From positions 45,254-109,253 of the forward strand of contig ALKQ01000004.1 in the NCBI GenBank assembly GCA_000440235.1: a stretch of DNA of 64,000 nt. Direction: 5' to 3'. Shown here piece after piece: positions 1 through 13,203 of this stretch; within the stretch, counting starts at the first letter, position 1, and each line of letters starts with the position of its first letter. The notes beneath the pieces are model-generated. The model was not told the origin of the DNA. It was given only the letters and a program-made list of their open reading frames with translations, and made no database searches. The DNA is from Streptococcus suis 10581. GTDB taxonomy: Bacteria; Bacillota; Bacilli; Lactobacillales; Streptococcaceae. The position numbers and the translations under genes were made by a program.

Positions 1-676
1 CCAGCAACATCATCAGTATAATAGCTGTTAATGGACTGTGACCGATGATAGTCAGGACAGCAGTTGGAATATAGACTTGTACGAGACTGGCAAATAGACA
101 ACCAAAGACTAGGTAACGTCCCGTATCAAAAAATTCATCAATGGCATGAATAAGTGCGAAGCCAACTTTTTGCCAACTGGTTTTATCTGAATAATCATGC
201 TGGTGATGGTCAAACTTGCTTTCTTTAAGAATTGGTCCTTTTACGAAAAAACCAAGAATGATTCCCAATACTAGGGATACAATGATGGCTCCTAGGGCTC
301 TATAGAGGGCGAAAAGTAGGGAATTGCCAAAAGCGGTAAAGGTTGCAAAAAGGACGATGGGATTAATCACAGGAGCCGTTACTAAAAAGGGAACAGCAGT
401 GTAACTTGGCACTTTTTTCTCTAATAGCCGATTGACAATAGGGACAATACCACATTCGCAAGACGGAAAAATGAAGCCGATAAAGGTTCCAAATAGAATG
501 GCAAGAAACTTGTTTTTGGGTAAGAGTTTACGAACCTTATCTGGTGTTATAAACACATCGATAAAACCTGAAATAATAGCTCCAATCAAGACAAAGGGCA
601 AGGCTTCAATCATGATAGACAGGAAAATAGCCCCCGCCTGTAGGACGGAGGTAGGTAATTGATCAAGACCAAACAT
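1..676 (-). CDS. UPF0718/YraQ-type permease (3' end outside window)
   Basis: Integral membrane permease-like protein of the UPF0718 (DUF318/YraQ) family; no substrate is established and none is inferred here. About 225 residues are visible, starting at the ATG at 676 (MFGLDQLPTS); the C-terminus runs off the left edge. Several hydrophobic segments are evident, and the family signature PSCECGIVP is at residues 71-79, with two cysteines inside a membrane stretch. A hydrophilic His-containing stretch (KFDHHQHDYSDK) lies near residues 168-179 between two membrane parts, as usual in the family. The start lies 1 nt after the stop of the upstream 48-residue gene, so the two are co-transcribed. Confidence 0.85.
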   Translation of the reverse strand, partial: MFGLDQLPTSVLQAGAIFLSIMIEALPFVLIGAIISGFIDVFITPDKVRKLLPKNKFLAILFGTFIGFIFPSCECGIVPIVNRLLEKKVPSYTAVPFLVTAPVINPIVLFATFTAFGNSLLFALYRALGAIIVSLVLGIILGFFVKGPILKESKFDHHQHDYSDKTSWQKVGFALIHAIDEFFDTGRYLVFGCLFASLVQVYIPTAVLTIIGHSPLTAIILMMLL

Positions 677-677
677 A

Positions 678-824
678 TTATTTATTATCCTGATTCAAGT
701 TGTTTTTCTCGGAATGTTCTTTTGATTTTGGATCTGGATACTCAATTTCTTCCAATTTTTCAAATGAAGCAAATTCTTCCAGCATCTTTTCTAAATCATC
801 TTGTCGTTTATAAGCTACAGCCAT
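678..824 (-). CDS. small hypothetical protein, 48 aa, in operon with the permease
   Basis: Too short for routine gene calling. It starts at the ATG at 824, preceded by a strong Shine-Dalgarno (GGAGGTG, 5 nt spacing), and ends with TAA at 678, leaving a single base before the permease ATG. The product is highly charged (MAVAYKRQDDLEKMLEEF...), acidic in the middle, with no membrane segment or cysteine; it looks like a small soluble partner. A TATAAT on the minus strand at 858-853 could be its -10. I do not recognise the family. The strong ribosome site and tight coupling to the permease are the evidence that it is real. Confidence 0.7.
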   Translation of the reverse strand: MAVAYKRQDDLEKMLEEFASFEKLEEIEYPDPKSKEHSEKNNLNQDNK

Positions 825-931
825 GGGGCACCTCCAAAAATTTTATATACACATTATACATTTTTTACTAAAAATTATCTAAAGGAATCTGTTTTTATTG
901 AAGCGCAAATATAGTTCGCACCCTCAAATCA

Positions 932-2905
<1,974 letters not shown>

Positions 2906-2915
2906 AGGTAAAACG

Positions 2916-3959
2916 ATGGAAGAAAGAAAACGTGCTAGACTAATATATAATCCGACCTCAGGTCAAGAAATCATGAAGAAAAATGTGGCCGAAGTATTGG
3001 AAATTTTGGAAGGCTACGGTTATGAAACTTCAGCTTTCCAAACAACTGCTGAGAAAGACTCTGCAAAGAATGAAGCTACACGTGCGGCGCTTGCAGGCTT
3101 TGACTTGATTATAGCGGCTGGTGGAGATGGAACGATCAACGAAGTCGTCAATGGAATTGCTCCGCTTGAAAAACGTCCGCAGATGGCCATCATACCGACT
3201 GGCACCACCAATGACTATGCGCGTGCCTTAAAAGTGCCTAGGGGAAATCCTGTAGAAGCAGCTAAGGTTATCGGTAAGCAGCAGACCATTTTAATGGATA
3301 TTGGTTTAGCCAAAAATCAAAAAAATGGTTTTCATCAAGAACATTATTTTATCAACATTGCTGCGGCAGGTACACTTACGGAGTTGACCTACAGTGTTCC
3401 CAGTCAACTTAAGACCATGTTTGGCTATTTGGCCTATGTAGTAAAAGGAGCAGAACTCCTGCCACAAGTACAATTTACACCTGTTCGTGTAGAACATGAC
3501 GAGGGAGTATTTGAAGGCTCGGTTTCAATGATTTTTGTTGCCTTAACCAATTCAATTGGAGGTTTTGAACAGATCGTTCCAGATGCTAAGTTAGATGATG
3601 GTAATTTTACCTTATTGATGGTTAAAACAGGGAATCTATTTGAAATTCTGCATCTGATTCGTCAAGTCTTAGACGGTGGCAAACACATTGAGAGTGATTT
3701 AGTTGAATACATAAAAACAAAGAGCCTATCCATCGAAAATCTGAACCCAGATAACCGTCTACTGCTCAATCTAGATGGAGAGTTTGGTGGGGAAGCCCCT
3801 GTTCGTCTGTACAACCTATCAAACCATATAGAGTTTTTCGCGGATACAGATCTGGTTTCTGACCATGCAATCACTCTTGATACTGATCAGATGAATCGAG
3901 AAGATATGGCCAAACGATTCATTGAAGAAACAGACCATATTGATGAAGCTATTAAATAG
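2916..3959 (+). CDS. dagK: diacylglycerol kinase family lipid kinase (DgkB/YegS-like)
   Basis: Soluble lipid kinase of the DAGK catalytic-domain family, expected to phosphorylate diacylglycerol released by lipoteichoic acid synthesis back to phosphatidate at the membrane face. It is 347 residues. The nucleotide-binding signature GGDGTINEVVNG is at residues 69-80 and a second motif, PTGTTNDYARAL, lies near residue 96. The C-terminal beta-sandwich domain is present (LNLDGEFGGEAPV). It starts 10 nt after ligA with an AAAGG ribosome site and is probably in the ligA transcript. An AT-rich hairpin follows its stop codon. Confidence 0.9.
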   Translation: MEERKRARLIYNPTSGQEIMKKNVAEVLEILEGYGYETSAFQTTAEKDSAKNEATRAALAGFDLIIAAGGDGTINEVVNGIAPLEKRPQMAIIPTGTTNDYARALKVPRGNPVEAAKVIGKQQTILMDIGLAKNQKNGFHQEHYFINIAAAGTLTELTYSVPSQLKTMFGYLAYVVKGAELLPQVQFTPVRVEHDEGVFEGSVSMIFVALTNSIGGFEQIVPDAKLDDGNFTLLMVKTGNLFEILHLIRQVLDGGKHIESDLVEYIKTKSLSIENLNPDNRLLLNLDGEFGGEAPVRLYNLSNHIEFFADTDLVSDHAITLDTDQMNREDMAKRFIEETDHIDEAIK

Positions 3960-3960
3960 G

Positions 3961-3994
3961 AAGAAAAGATGAAATACTCTTTTCTTTTTATTTT
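3961..3994 (+). terminator. intrinsic terminator after the ligA-dagK transcript
   Basis: Perfect 9-bp inverted repeat AAGAAAAGA/TCTTTTCTT (3961-3969 and 3978-3986), 8-nt loop, followed by TTTATTTT. The stem is AT-rich and therefore weak. Confidence 0.6.
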
Positions 3995-4003
3995 ACAAAA
4001 ACG

Positions 4004-4061
4004 AATTAAACGCTTACAATGGCGGTATTTTCTTGACAAATAGATGTTTTAGGAGTATCCT
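4004..4061 (+). promoter_or_regulatory. atp operon promoter with upstream cre-like site
   Basis: TTGACA (4033-4038), exactly 17 bp, then TATCCT (4056-4061); transcription should start near 4068. Just upstream, AATTAAACGCTTACA (4004-4018) matches the CcpA-site consensus WTGWAARCGYTTWCW at 13 of 15 positions, hinting at catabolite control of the ATPase. The cre assignment is inference. Confidence 0.65.
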
Positions 4062-4095
4062 TACATGGTATTAAATTTTAAAAGGAGAATTCGTT

Positions 4096-4296
4096 ATGAG
4101 TTTAGGCGCATTGGCCCTTGGATTGGCCTGTCTTGGTGTAAGTATCGGTGAGGGACTGTTGGTGGCTTCATACCTTAGTTCGACTGCACGTCAACCAGAA
4201 ATGCAAAGTAAATTGATGGCTGGTGTATTTTTGGGTGTTGCCTTTATCGAGGGAACTTTCTTCGTAACCTTGGCTATGACATTTGTCTTGAAATAG
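4096..4296 (+). CDS. atpE: F0F1 ATP synthase subunit c
   Basis: Proteolipid that forms the rotating c-ring of F0. It is 66 residues with two membrane helices and a short polar loop containing ARQPE (residues 32-36). The proton-carrying carboxylate is the glutamate in FIEGTFF (about E52) in helix 2. Ribosome site AGGAG lies 8 nt upstream of the ATG. It is first in the operon, ahead of the a subunit, which is the typical streptococcal order; there is no atpI. Confidence 0.95.
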   Translation: MSLGALALGLACLGVSIGEGLLVASYLSSTARQPEMQSKLMAGVFLGVAFIEGTFFVTLAMTFVLK

Positions 4297-4332
4297 TAGA
4301 AAATAGAGAAATAGAAAAGGGGGGAACCTCCA

Positions 4333-5049
4333 TTGGAAGAACATTTAAGTCCAACCCTTACCCTTGGTCCCGTAACCTTTGACCTGACCATGGTATTGGT
4401 TTCTGTCATTACCATTTCCATTATTTTCTTACTTGTTTTTTGGGCTAGTCGTCGGATGGAGCTCAAGCCTAAAGGAAAACAGAATGTTTTGGAGTACGTT
4501 TACGAATTGACCATCAATTTTACAAAAGGGAATCTTGGCGATGCGGAAGCAAAGCGGTATTCCTTGTTCTTCTTTACAGTCTTTACTTTTCTTTTGGTTG
4601 CCAATAATCTAGGTTTGATGACCAAATTGGAAACAGCAGAAGGACATAATTTGTGGACTTCTCCAACGGCCAATATGGCTTACGATTTCGGTTTGGCAAC
4701 AATTGCAACAGTATTTTGTCATGTTGAGGGTATTCGTCGTCGCGGTTTCAAGGCATACCTCAAATCTTTTGTGACACCTTGGGCTATGGCTCCAATGAAC
4801 ATTTTGGAAGAAGTGACCAACCTTGTGTCGCTTGCTCTTCGTCTGTACGGTAACATTTATGCTGGTGAAGTGCTTGTCTCTCTTCTTCTACAATTATCTC
4901 AACAAAGTGCACTTGCATATCCAATTGCCTTTGCTCTGAACGTTGTTTGGACAGCATTTTCTGTATTCATTTCATGCTTGCAGGGATATGTATTTATCAT
5001 GTTGGTATCTATGTACTTAAATAAAAAAATCAGTAGTGAGAGTGAATAG
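4333..5049 (+). CDS. atpB: F0F1 ATP synthase subunit a
   Basis: Membrane stator subunit providing the proton half-channels against the c-ring. It is 238 residues with several transmembrane segments. The conserved arginine helix is visible in [15 protein letters not shown] near residues 164-178, and a second conserved stretch lies in the last helix ([16 protein letters not shown]). The gene starts with TTG at 4333 (TTGGAAGAACAT) behind a G-rich ribosome site (GGGGGG). No ATG start is available in frame without losing the N-terminal part. Confidence 0.95.
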   Translation: MEEHLSPTLTLGPVTFDLTMVLVSVITISIIFLLVFWASRRMELKPKGKQNVLEYVYELTINFTKGNLGDAEAKRYSLFFFTVFTFLLVANNLGLMTKLETAEGHNLWTSPTANMAYDFGLATIATVFCHVEGIRRRGFKAYLKSFVTPWAMAPMNILEEVTNLVSLALRLYGNIYAGEVLVSLLLQLSQQSALAYPIAFALNVVWTAFSVFISCLQGYVFIMLVSMYLNKKISSESE

Positions 5050-5066
5050 GAAAGGGAAAGACAACT

Positions 5067-5573
5067 ATGGCAACAACTATTACAATGCAATCTAGTACCA
5101 TTCTTGGAAACTTTATCTTGGTAACAGTCTCATTTGCAGTACTTATTATTCTTATTCGTGTTTTTGCATGGGATAAAATTACAGGTATTTTTGAAGAACG
5201 TGCCAATAAAATTGCGAACGATATTGATGCTGCAGAAGAAAAATTAACAGCAGCAGCAAACCTTGTTCAACAACGTGAAGATGAGTTGGTACAGGGACGT
5301 ATCGAAAGTCAAAAGATTATTCAAGATGCGGTTGAACGTGCAAAACTAGAGAAAAAACGTATTCTTGAGCAAGCAGATGTTGAAATTCAAGGATTGAAGC
5401 AAAAAGCTCAATTGGAAATTGAAGCTGAAAAACGTGAAGCACAAGAAAACTTGCGTGTTCAAGTTGCTGAATTGGCAGTTGATCTTGCAAGCAAAATTAT
5501 TTTGGAAGATTTGGACCAACAAGCTCATAGTAACTTGATTGACCGTTATTTGGACAAACTAGGAGACAAGTAG
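5067..5573 (+). CDS. atpF: F0F1 ATP synthase subunit b
   Basis: Peripheral stalk subunit: one N-terminal membrane anchor (about residues 12-30, ILGNFILVTVSFAVLIILI) followed by a long charged helix rich in Glu, Lys, Gln and Ala that forms the right-handed coiled-coil dimer. It is 168 residues. A second in-frame ATG at codon 7 is possible, but the first ATG is better placed behind GGAAAGGG. The stop codon abuts the atpH start (TAG then ATG at 5574). Confidence 0.95.
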   Translation: MATTITMQSSTILGNFILVTVSFAVLIILIRVFAWDKITGIFEERANKIANDIDAAEEKLTAAANLVQQREDELVQGRIESQKIIQDAVERAKLEKKRILEQADVEIQGLKQKAQLEIEAEKREAQENLRVQVAELAVDLASKIILEDLDQQAHSNLIDRYLDKLGDK

Positions 5574-6107
<534 letters not shown>

Positions 6108-6128
6108 AAAATAGAAAGTGGTGTTCTT

Positions 6129-7631
6129 TTGATTAATGCACAAGAAATTAGCGCTTTACTAAAACAACAAATTGAAGGCTTTCAGCCTGACTTTGACTAC
6201 ACAGAGACTGGTGTCGTAACCTATATCGGTGACGGTATCGCCCGTGCGCAAGGTCTTGACAATGCCATGAGTGGAGAGCTTTTGGTATTTGAAAATGGCA
6301 CCATTGGTATGGCACAAAACTTAGAAACCAACGATGTTGGTATCATCATTCTCGGACAATTTACCGATATTCGTGAAGGGTCAGTTGTTCGTCGTACTGG
6401 TAAAATTATGGAAGTACCAGTTGGTTCGGCTTTGATTGGTCGTGTCATCAACCCACTTGGTCAACCGGTGGATGGTCTTGGTGAAATTCGTACTAGTAAG
6501 ACTCGTCCGATTGAATATCCAGCACCAGGTGTTATGCAACGTAAGTCGGTTAATGAACCGCTTCAAACTGGTCTCAAGGCGATTGACGCTTTGGTTCCGA
6601 TTGGTCGTGGTCAGCGTGAATTGATTATCGGTGACCGTCAGACAGGGAAGACATCTGTAGCTATTGATGCTATTCTCAACCAAAAAGGCCAAGACATGAT
6701 TTGTATCTATGTGGCTATCGGTCAGAAAGAGTCAACTGTTCGTACTCAGGTTGAAACCCTTCGGCAATATGGTGCTTTGGATTACACAATCGTAGTAACA
6801 GCATCTGCTTCACAACCATCTCCATTGCTTTTCTTGGCTCCTTATGCTGGTGTTGCGATGGCAGAAGAGTTCATGTATGAAGGCAAACACGTCTTGATTG
6901 TTTACGATGATTTGTCAAAACAAGCGGTAGCTTACCGTGAATTATCTCTCTTGCTTCGTCGTCCTCCAGGCCGTGAGGCTTACCCAGGTGATGTATTCTA
7001 CTTGCACAGCCGCTTGCTTGAGCGTTCAGCCAAGGTTTCAGATGAGTTAGGTGGTGGCTCCATTACAGCTCTACCATTTATCGAAACACAAGCGGGAGAT
7101 ATTTCAGCTTACATCGCGACCAACGTGATTTCAATCACGGATGGACAAATCTTCTTGAAGGACGATTTGTTCAACTCTGGTATCCGTCCAGCCATTGATG
7201 CGGGTTCTTCTGTATCACGTGTAGGTGGCTCTGCACAGATTAAGGCCATGAAAAAGGTTGCAGGTACCCTTCGTATCGATTTGGCTTCATACCGTGAATT
7301 AGAAGCCTTTACGCAATTTGGTTCGGATTTGGATGCAGCAACTCAAGCCAAACTCAACCGTGGTCGTCGGACTGTGGAAGTCTTGAAACAACCATTGCAT
7401 AAGCCACTTCCAGTTGAAAAACAGGTTTTGATTTTGTATGCTTTGACAAATGGCTTCTTGGATTCAGTGCCAATTGATGATATTTTGGCATTTGAAGAAG
7501 AACTGTACGCATATTTTGATTTGCACTACGATGGTCTTTTGGATGTTATTCGTACAACAAAAGATCTTCCTGATACAGATGAATTGAATGCTGCTATTCA
7601 AGCCTTCAAAGACCAGTCTGTCTTTAAGTAA
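6129..7631 (+). CDS. atpA: F0F1 ATP synthase subunit alpha
   Basis: Non-catalytic nucleotide-binding subunit of F1. It is 500 residues; the P-loop GDRQTGKTS is near residues 169-177 and the alpha/beta signature [11 protein letters not shown] is around residue 357. TTG is the start codon (TTGATTAATGCA at 6129), supported by the AAGTGG ribosome site and by the conserved N-terminus [12 protein letters not shown]. An ATG at codon 3 would leave too little spacing variation to exclude but is less consistent with alpha N-termini. Confidence 0.95.
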   Translation: MINAQEISALLKQQIEGFQPDFDYTETGVVTYIGDGIARAQGLDNAMSGELLVFENGTIGMAQNLETNDVGIIILGQFTDIREGSVVRRTGKIMEVPVGSALIGRVINPLGQPVDGLGEIRTSKTRPIEYPAPGVMQRKSVNEPLQTGLKAIDALVPIGRGQRELIIGDRQTGKTSVAIDAILNQKGQDMICIYVAIGQKESTVRTQVETLRQYGALDYTIVVTASASQPSPLLFLAPYAGVAMAEEFMYEGKHVLIVYDDLSKQAVAYRELSLLLRRPPGREAYPGDVFYLHSRLLERSAKVSDELGGGSITALPFIETQAGDISAYIATNVISITDGQIFLKDDLFNSGIRPAIDAGSSVSRVGGSAQIKAMKKVAGTLRIDLASYRELEAFTQFGSDLDAATQAKLNRGRRTVEVLKQPLHKPLPVEKQVLILYALTNGFLDSVPIDDILAFEEELYAYFDLHYDGLLDVIRTTKDLPDTDELNAAIQAFKDQSVFK

Positions 7632-7642
7632 AGGAGTGAATA

Positions 7643-9947
<2,305 letters not shown>

Positions 9948-9956
9948 AGGTGGCTT

Positions 9957-10373
9957 ATGGGACAAATGACTGTACAAATCGTAACACCAGACGGTATCAA
10001 ATATGACCATCATGCAGCATTTGTTTTGGTCAAAACGGTTGATGGTGAGATGGGTGTCTATTCTGGACATGAAGAACTGATTGCAGTTTTGGAAATCGGT
10101 GAAATGAAAGTGCGTCGTGTTGATGATGAAAACCATGTAGACTGGATTGCGGTCAATGGTGGAATCATTGAAGTCAACAAGGATATTATTACGGTCATTT
10201 CTGATTCCGCTGAGCGGGAACGAGATATTGATATTAGTCGTGCAGAACGTGCCAAATTGCGCGCGGAACGTGAATTGGAAGAAGCACAGACTGCTCGTAA
10301 TATTGATATGGAGATGCGTGCAACAGTCGCCCTCCAACGTGCGATAAATCGTATTCGTGTTGGGAAACATTAA
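9957..10373 (+). CDS. atpC: F0F1 ATP synthase subunit epsilon
   Basis: Epsilon subunit at the base of the F1 rotor; couples rotation and can inhibit ATP hydrolysis. It is 138 residues: an N-terminal beta-sandwich with [17 protein letters not shown], then the two-helix C-terminal region rich in Arg and Glu (ERARAELEEA-type helix). The ribosome site AGAGGTGG is partly inside the end of atpD. Last gene of the operon, followed at once by a terminator. Confidence 0.95.
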   Translation: MGQMTVQIVTPDGIKYDHHAAFVLVKTVDGEMGVYSGHEELIAVLEIGEMKVRRVDDENHVDWIAVNGGIIEVNKDIITVISDSAERERDIDISRAERAKLRAERELEEAQTARNIDMEMRATVALQRAINRIRVGKH

Positions 10374-10379
10374 TATATA

Positions 10380-10410
10380 TGGGATTGAACTTGGTTCAGT
10401 TCCATTTTTT
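10380..10410 (+). terminator. intrinsic terminator of the atp operon
   Basis: Eleven-bp stem (10380-10390 with 10394-10404; two G-U pairs), TTG triloop, followed by TTTTTT. It starts 6 nt after the atpC stop and ends just 8 nt before the extended -10 of the next gene. Confidence 0.88.
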
Positions 10411-10417
10411 AATTTCA

Positions 10418-10426
10418 TGGTATAAT
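10418..10426 (+). promoter_or_regulatory. extended -10 promoter of the DUF1146 gene, predicted leaderless
   Basis: TGGTATAAT (extended -10; hexamer 10421-10426) lies 6 nt before the ATG at 10433. The geometry is identical to that at ligA. The 6-nt gap (GGAAAC) cannot serve as a normal ribosome site if transcription starts at the usual distance. Confidence 0.65.
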
Positions 10427-10432
10427 GGAAAC

Positions 10433-10657
10433 ATGGTAATTTCAATTTTACAGTTTTTTAGTCATATATTGTTTATCTATCTGGCTCATCATCTCTTGGT
10501 TACAACAGTTGATTGGTCACGGTGGTTGAAGGTGACGGGGGACAATCAGCGTAAAATCAATTTGCTGATTCTCTTTCTGGCAATAGCACTGGGATACTTG
10601 GTCTCGACTTTCTTTTTAGAATTGTTGATGATGGGACGCTCTTTTGCAAATATGTGA
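10433..10657 (+). CDS. DUF1146 (YwzB-like) small membrane protein
   Basis: Membrane protein of 74 residues with two hydrophobic helices (about 4-22 and 41-63) and a conserved middle (DWSRWLKVTGDNQRKINLLI) typical of DUF1146/YwzB proteins that sit between atp and murA in Firmicutes. Function is unknown. The frame is open from an ATG at 10379, but that start would lie in the terminator hairpin. The ATG at 10433 follows a promoter directly and matches the family's N-terminus. It probably leads a transcript into murA (23 nt gap). Confidence 0.8.
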   Translation: MVISILQFFSHILFIYLAHHLLVTTVDWSRWLKVTGDNQRKINLLILFLAIALGYLVSTFFLELLMMGRSFANM

Positions 10658-10680
10658 TTTAAGTAAGAAAAGGATAAGAA

Positions 10681-11964
10681 ATGGATACAATTATTGTTAC
10701 AGGTAGTAAAAACGGTTTGAAAGGACAGGTTGAGATTGAGGGGGCGAAGAATGCCGTTCTGCCTCTATTGGCAGCCACAGTTCTAGCAAGTCAAGGGCAA
10801 ACCAAATTGACTCAGGTTCCTATTTTGTCTGATGTCTATACAATGAATAATGTTGTACGTGGTCTAGGAGTTCGTGTGAAATTTGACGAGGAAACAAAGA
10901 CTATCGATATTGACGCAACAGGTAAACTTGGTAGCGAAACTCCTTATAAGTATGTGAGTCAAATGCGCGCCTCTATTGTTATTCTTGGTCCGATTTTGGC
11001 ACGCAATGGTTATGCTAAGGTTTCTATGCCAGGAGGTTGTACAATTGGTAGCCGTCCAATAGATTTGCACTTAAAAGGTTTGCAAGCTATGGGGGCTAAA
11101 ATTAAGCAACGTGCGGGTTATATTGAAGCGAGTGCAGAGAACTTGCAGGGAGCTCATATCTATCTTGATTTCCCAAGTGTTGGGGCAACGCAAAACTTAA
11201 TGATGGCTGCAACTCTGTCGCAAGGTACCACTGTTTTAGAAAATGCAGCGCGAGAACCTGAAATTGTTGACTTGGCCATTTTCCTAAACAAAATGGGGGC
11301 CAAAGTTAAAGGGGCAGGTACAGAGACGATTACGATTACTGGTGTAGAAGAATTGACTGGCGCAGAACATCAAGTGGTGCAAGATCGTATTGAAGCGGGT
11401 ACCTTTATGGTGGCAGCGGCAATGACTGGTGGCGATGTCTTGGTCAAGGATGCTGTCTGGGAGCACAACCGTCCACTCATTTCTAAGATGTTGGAAATGG
11501 GAGTTGAGGTGACGGAAGAAGCTGAAGGGATTCGAGTTCGTTCGCAAGTGGATAAGCTTAAACCTGTAACAGTAAAAACTTTGCCACACCCAGGCTTCCC
11601 AACGGATATGCAGGCTCAATTTACAGCTCTAATGGCAGTTGCAAAGGGTGAATCTACCATGATTGAAACGGTATTTGAGAATCGTTTCCAGCATTTGGAA
11701 GAAATGCGTCGGATGGATTTGCATTCGGAAATTTTGCGTGATACAGCTATCATCACGGGAGGACAAGCTCTGCAAGGTGCTCAAGTTATGTCTACTGATT
11801 TGCGAGCTAGTGCTGCATTGATTTTGGCAGGTTTGGTTGCTGAAGGTGAAACGATTGTAGGTAAATTAACGCACTTAGATCGAGGTTATTATCGTTTTCA
11901 TGAGAAATTAGCTGCTTTAGGTGCAACGATTGAACGTGTGAGTGGAGAAGATGAAAATGGATAA
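10681..11964 (+). CDS. murA: UDP-N-acetylglucosamine 1-carboxyvinyltransferase MurA
   Basis: First committed step of peptidoglycan synthesis: transfers enolpyruvate from PEP to UDP-GlcNAc in the cytosol. It is 427 residues. The N-terminal [13 protein letters not shown] stretch (residues 20-32) binds substrate, and the catalytic, fosfomycin-reactive cysteine is C120 in [16 protein letters not shown] second murA paralogue is usual in streptococci but is not in this window. The ribosome site is AAGGATAAGAA. Confidence 0.96.
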   Translation: MDTIIVTGSKNGLKGQVEIEGAKNAVLPLLAATVLASQGQTKLTQVPILSDVYTMNNVVRGLGVRVKFDEETKTIDIDATGKLGSETPYKYVSQMRASIVILGPILARNGYAKVSMPGGCTIGSRPIDLHLKGLQAMGAKIKQRAGYIEASAENLQGAHIYLDFPSVGATQNLMMAATLSQGTTVLENAAREPEIVDLAIFLNKMGAKVKGAGTETITITGVEELTGAEHQVVQDRIEAGTFMVAAAMTGGDVLVKDAVWEHNRPLISKMLEMGVEVTEEAEGIRVRSQVDKLKPVTVKTLPHPGFPTDMQAQFTALMAVAKGESTMIETVFENRFQHLEEMRRMDLHSEILRDTAIITGGQALQGAQVMSTDLRASAALILAGLVAEGETIVGKLTHLDRGYYRFHEKLAALGATIERVSGEDENG

Positions 11965-12148
11965 GGATAATCTTAGCTATGTTGGTAAAAATTTAATCTT
12001 AGTAGCAGTTGTTTTGTTGATTGCTATTTTGGTGTTTATTTTAGGATTAATGGTTGGTTACGGTGTCATAGGAGATGGAGACAATGTATTTGCGGTGTTG
12101 TCACCAGCTAAGTGGCAAGAACTAATCGGTAAATTTACAGGAAAGTAG
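11951..12148 (+). CDS. epuA: EpuA-like RNA polymerase-associated small membrane protein
   Basis: Protein of about 65 residues with one central transmembrane helix ([20 protein letters not shown]) and the motif [11 protein letters not shown] at the end, matching the EpuA family annotated as 'DNA-directed RNA polymerase subunit beta' (PF11772). Its role is not established. The gene overlaps the murA 3' end. Possible starts are GTG 11942, ATG 11951 and ATG 11957; the GGAG at 11944-11947 suits an ATG. The murA-epuA-endA order is conserved in streptococci as I recall. Confidence 0.8.
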   Translation: MKMDKDNLSYVGKNLILVAVVLLIAILVFILGLMVGYGVIGDGDNVFAVLSPAKWQELIGKFTGK

Positions 12149-12177
12149 GCTGGACCTGCTTTTTTGATGGAGAGAAA

Positions 12178-13017
12178 ATGGCGAAGAAAAATGTAAAAAA
12201 ACAAGCGATGAGTCTGCTCAGCTTATTGGCTACGATTGTTGTAGTAGCGGGTGGTTATCTTTTAAGTGATAACAAGAGCAGTAACATTGCTAATTATTCC
12301 TATTATGTCAATCAGTCTAAGTCAAGCGAGAGCACACCTAGTCAGGAACTGGCTAGTTCGGTATTGACAGAAGATGTAAAAAAGCAACTGGGGAATTCGA
12401 TTGAATGGAATGGTGCTGGAGCATTTATTATTAACGGAAATAAGACTGATTTAGATGCTTCAGTCTCTAGTAAGCCCTATGCGGATAATAAGACAAAGAC
12501 TGTGCAGGGAGAAACGGTTCCAACAGTGGCAAATGCCCTTTTAGCCAAATCAACGCGACAGTATAAGAGTCGTGAAGAAACAGGAAATGGTTCGACTTCA
12601 TGGACTCCGCCTGGCTGGCATCAGGTACAGGATTTGGATGGATCCTATGATCATGCGATTGATAGGGGGCATCTGCTGGGCTATGCCTTGATTGGCGGTT
12701 TAAAAGGCTTTGATGCTTCAACCAGCAATCCTAAGAATATTGCTGTTCAAACAGCTTGGTCCAATCAGGCAAGGGCTGAGGATTCGACGGGGCAAAACTA
12801 TTTTGAGAGTCAAGTTCGTAAAGCTTTGGATAAGAACAAACGTGTTCGTTACCGCGTGACCTTGATTTATGCTGATGAGGATGATTTGGTTCCAGTCGGA
12901 AGCCATCTAGAGGCAAAAGCAACAGATGGTAGCCTAGAGTTCAATGTGTTCGTTCCAAATGTGCAGAGCGGTCTCAGTATCAACTATCATAGTGGGGAAA
13001 TTGCAGTAAATCAATAA
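12178..13017 (+). CDS. endA: membrane-anchored DNA/RNA non-specific endonuclease EndA
   Basis: Surface nuclease of the beta-beta-alpha metal family. In pneumococcus EndA degrades the non-transforming strand during DNA uptake and degrades neutrophil DNA traps. It is 279 residues: an N-terminal signal anchor (about 10-29, no lipobox), a Ser-rich spacer, then the nuclease domain with the catalytic DRGH motif at 162-165 (H165) and a downstream metal-binding Asn in the [15 protein letters not shown] stretch. It follows epuA by 29 nt with ribosome site GGAGAGAAA. Confidence 0.92.
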   Translation: MAKKNVKKQAMSLLSLLATIVVVAGGYLLSDNKSSNIANYSYYVNQSKSSESTPSQELASSVLTEDVKKQLGNSIEWNGAGAFIINGNKTDLDASVSSKPYADNKTKTVQGETVPTVANALLAKSTRQYKSREETGNGSTSWTPPGWHQVQDLDGSYDHAIDRGHLLGYALIGGLKGFDASTSNPKNIAVQTAWSNQARAEDSTGQNYFESQVRKALDKNKRVRYRVTLIYADEDDLVPVGSHLEAKATDGSLEFNVFVPNVQSGLSINYHSGEIAVNQ

Positions 13018-13056
13018 ATAGTCAGACGAATTCTCTCTCGCCAAATCAAATATATC

Positions 13057-13087
13057 AGACGATTTTCACGTAAAATCGTCTTTTTTT
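13057..13087 (+). terminator. intrinsic terminator after endA
   Basis: Perfect 10-bp stem AGACGATTTT/AAAATCGTCT (13057-13066, 13072-13081), 5-nt loop, ending in a run of seven T. Confidence 0.88.
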
Positions 13088-13117
13088 GCGTATAATTAAA
13101 AATATTTACAAAAACAG

Positions 13118-13168
13118 TTGACAAATCATCTGACGAATATTAGAATATAGTTAAAGAAAACGCTTACG
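13118..13168 (+). promoter_or_regulatory. promoter P1 of the glucuronide locus with FadR-type operator and cre
   Basis: TTGACA (13118-13123), 17 bp, TAGAAT (13141-13146). The spacer contains AAATCATCTGACGAAT (13123-13138), a near-palindrome (TCATC-T-GACGA) also present at the identical promoter position in front of kdgA. AAGAAAACGCTTACG (13154-13168) is a 13/15 cre match lying on the expected start of transcription. This arrangement suggests repression by the local regulator and by CcpA. Confidence 0.8.
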
Positions 13169-13203
13169 ACTTTGTCGTAGAAAACATTTAGGAGGAATTT
13201 CCA

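Noticed and set aside
432-871. Two plus-strand frames of 76 and 70 codons at the left edge
   Set aside because: They are antisense to a clear permease and to a small gene with a strong ribosome site on the minus strand.
13021-13034. GTCAGACGAATTC after endA as a third FadR-type operator
   Set aside because: Only one half matches the P1/P2 operator and no promoter is attached to it.
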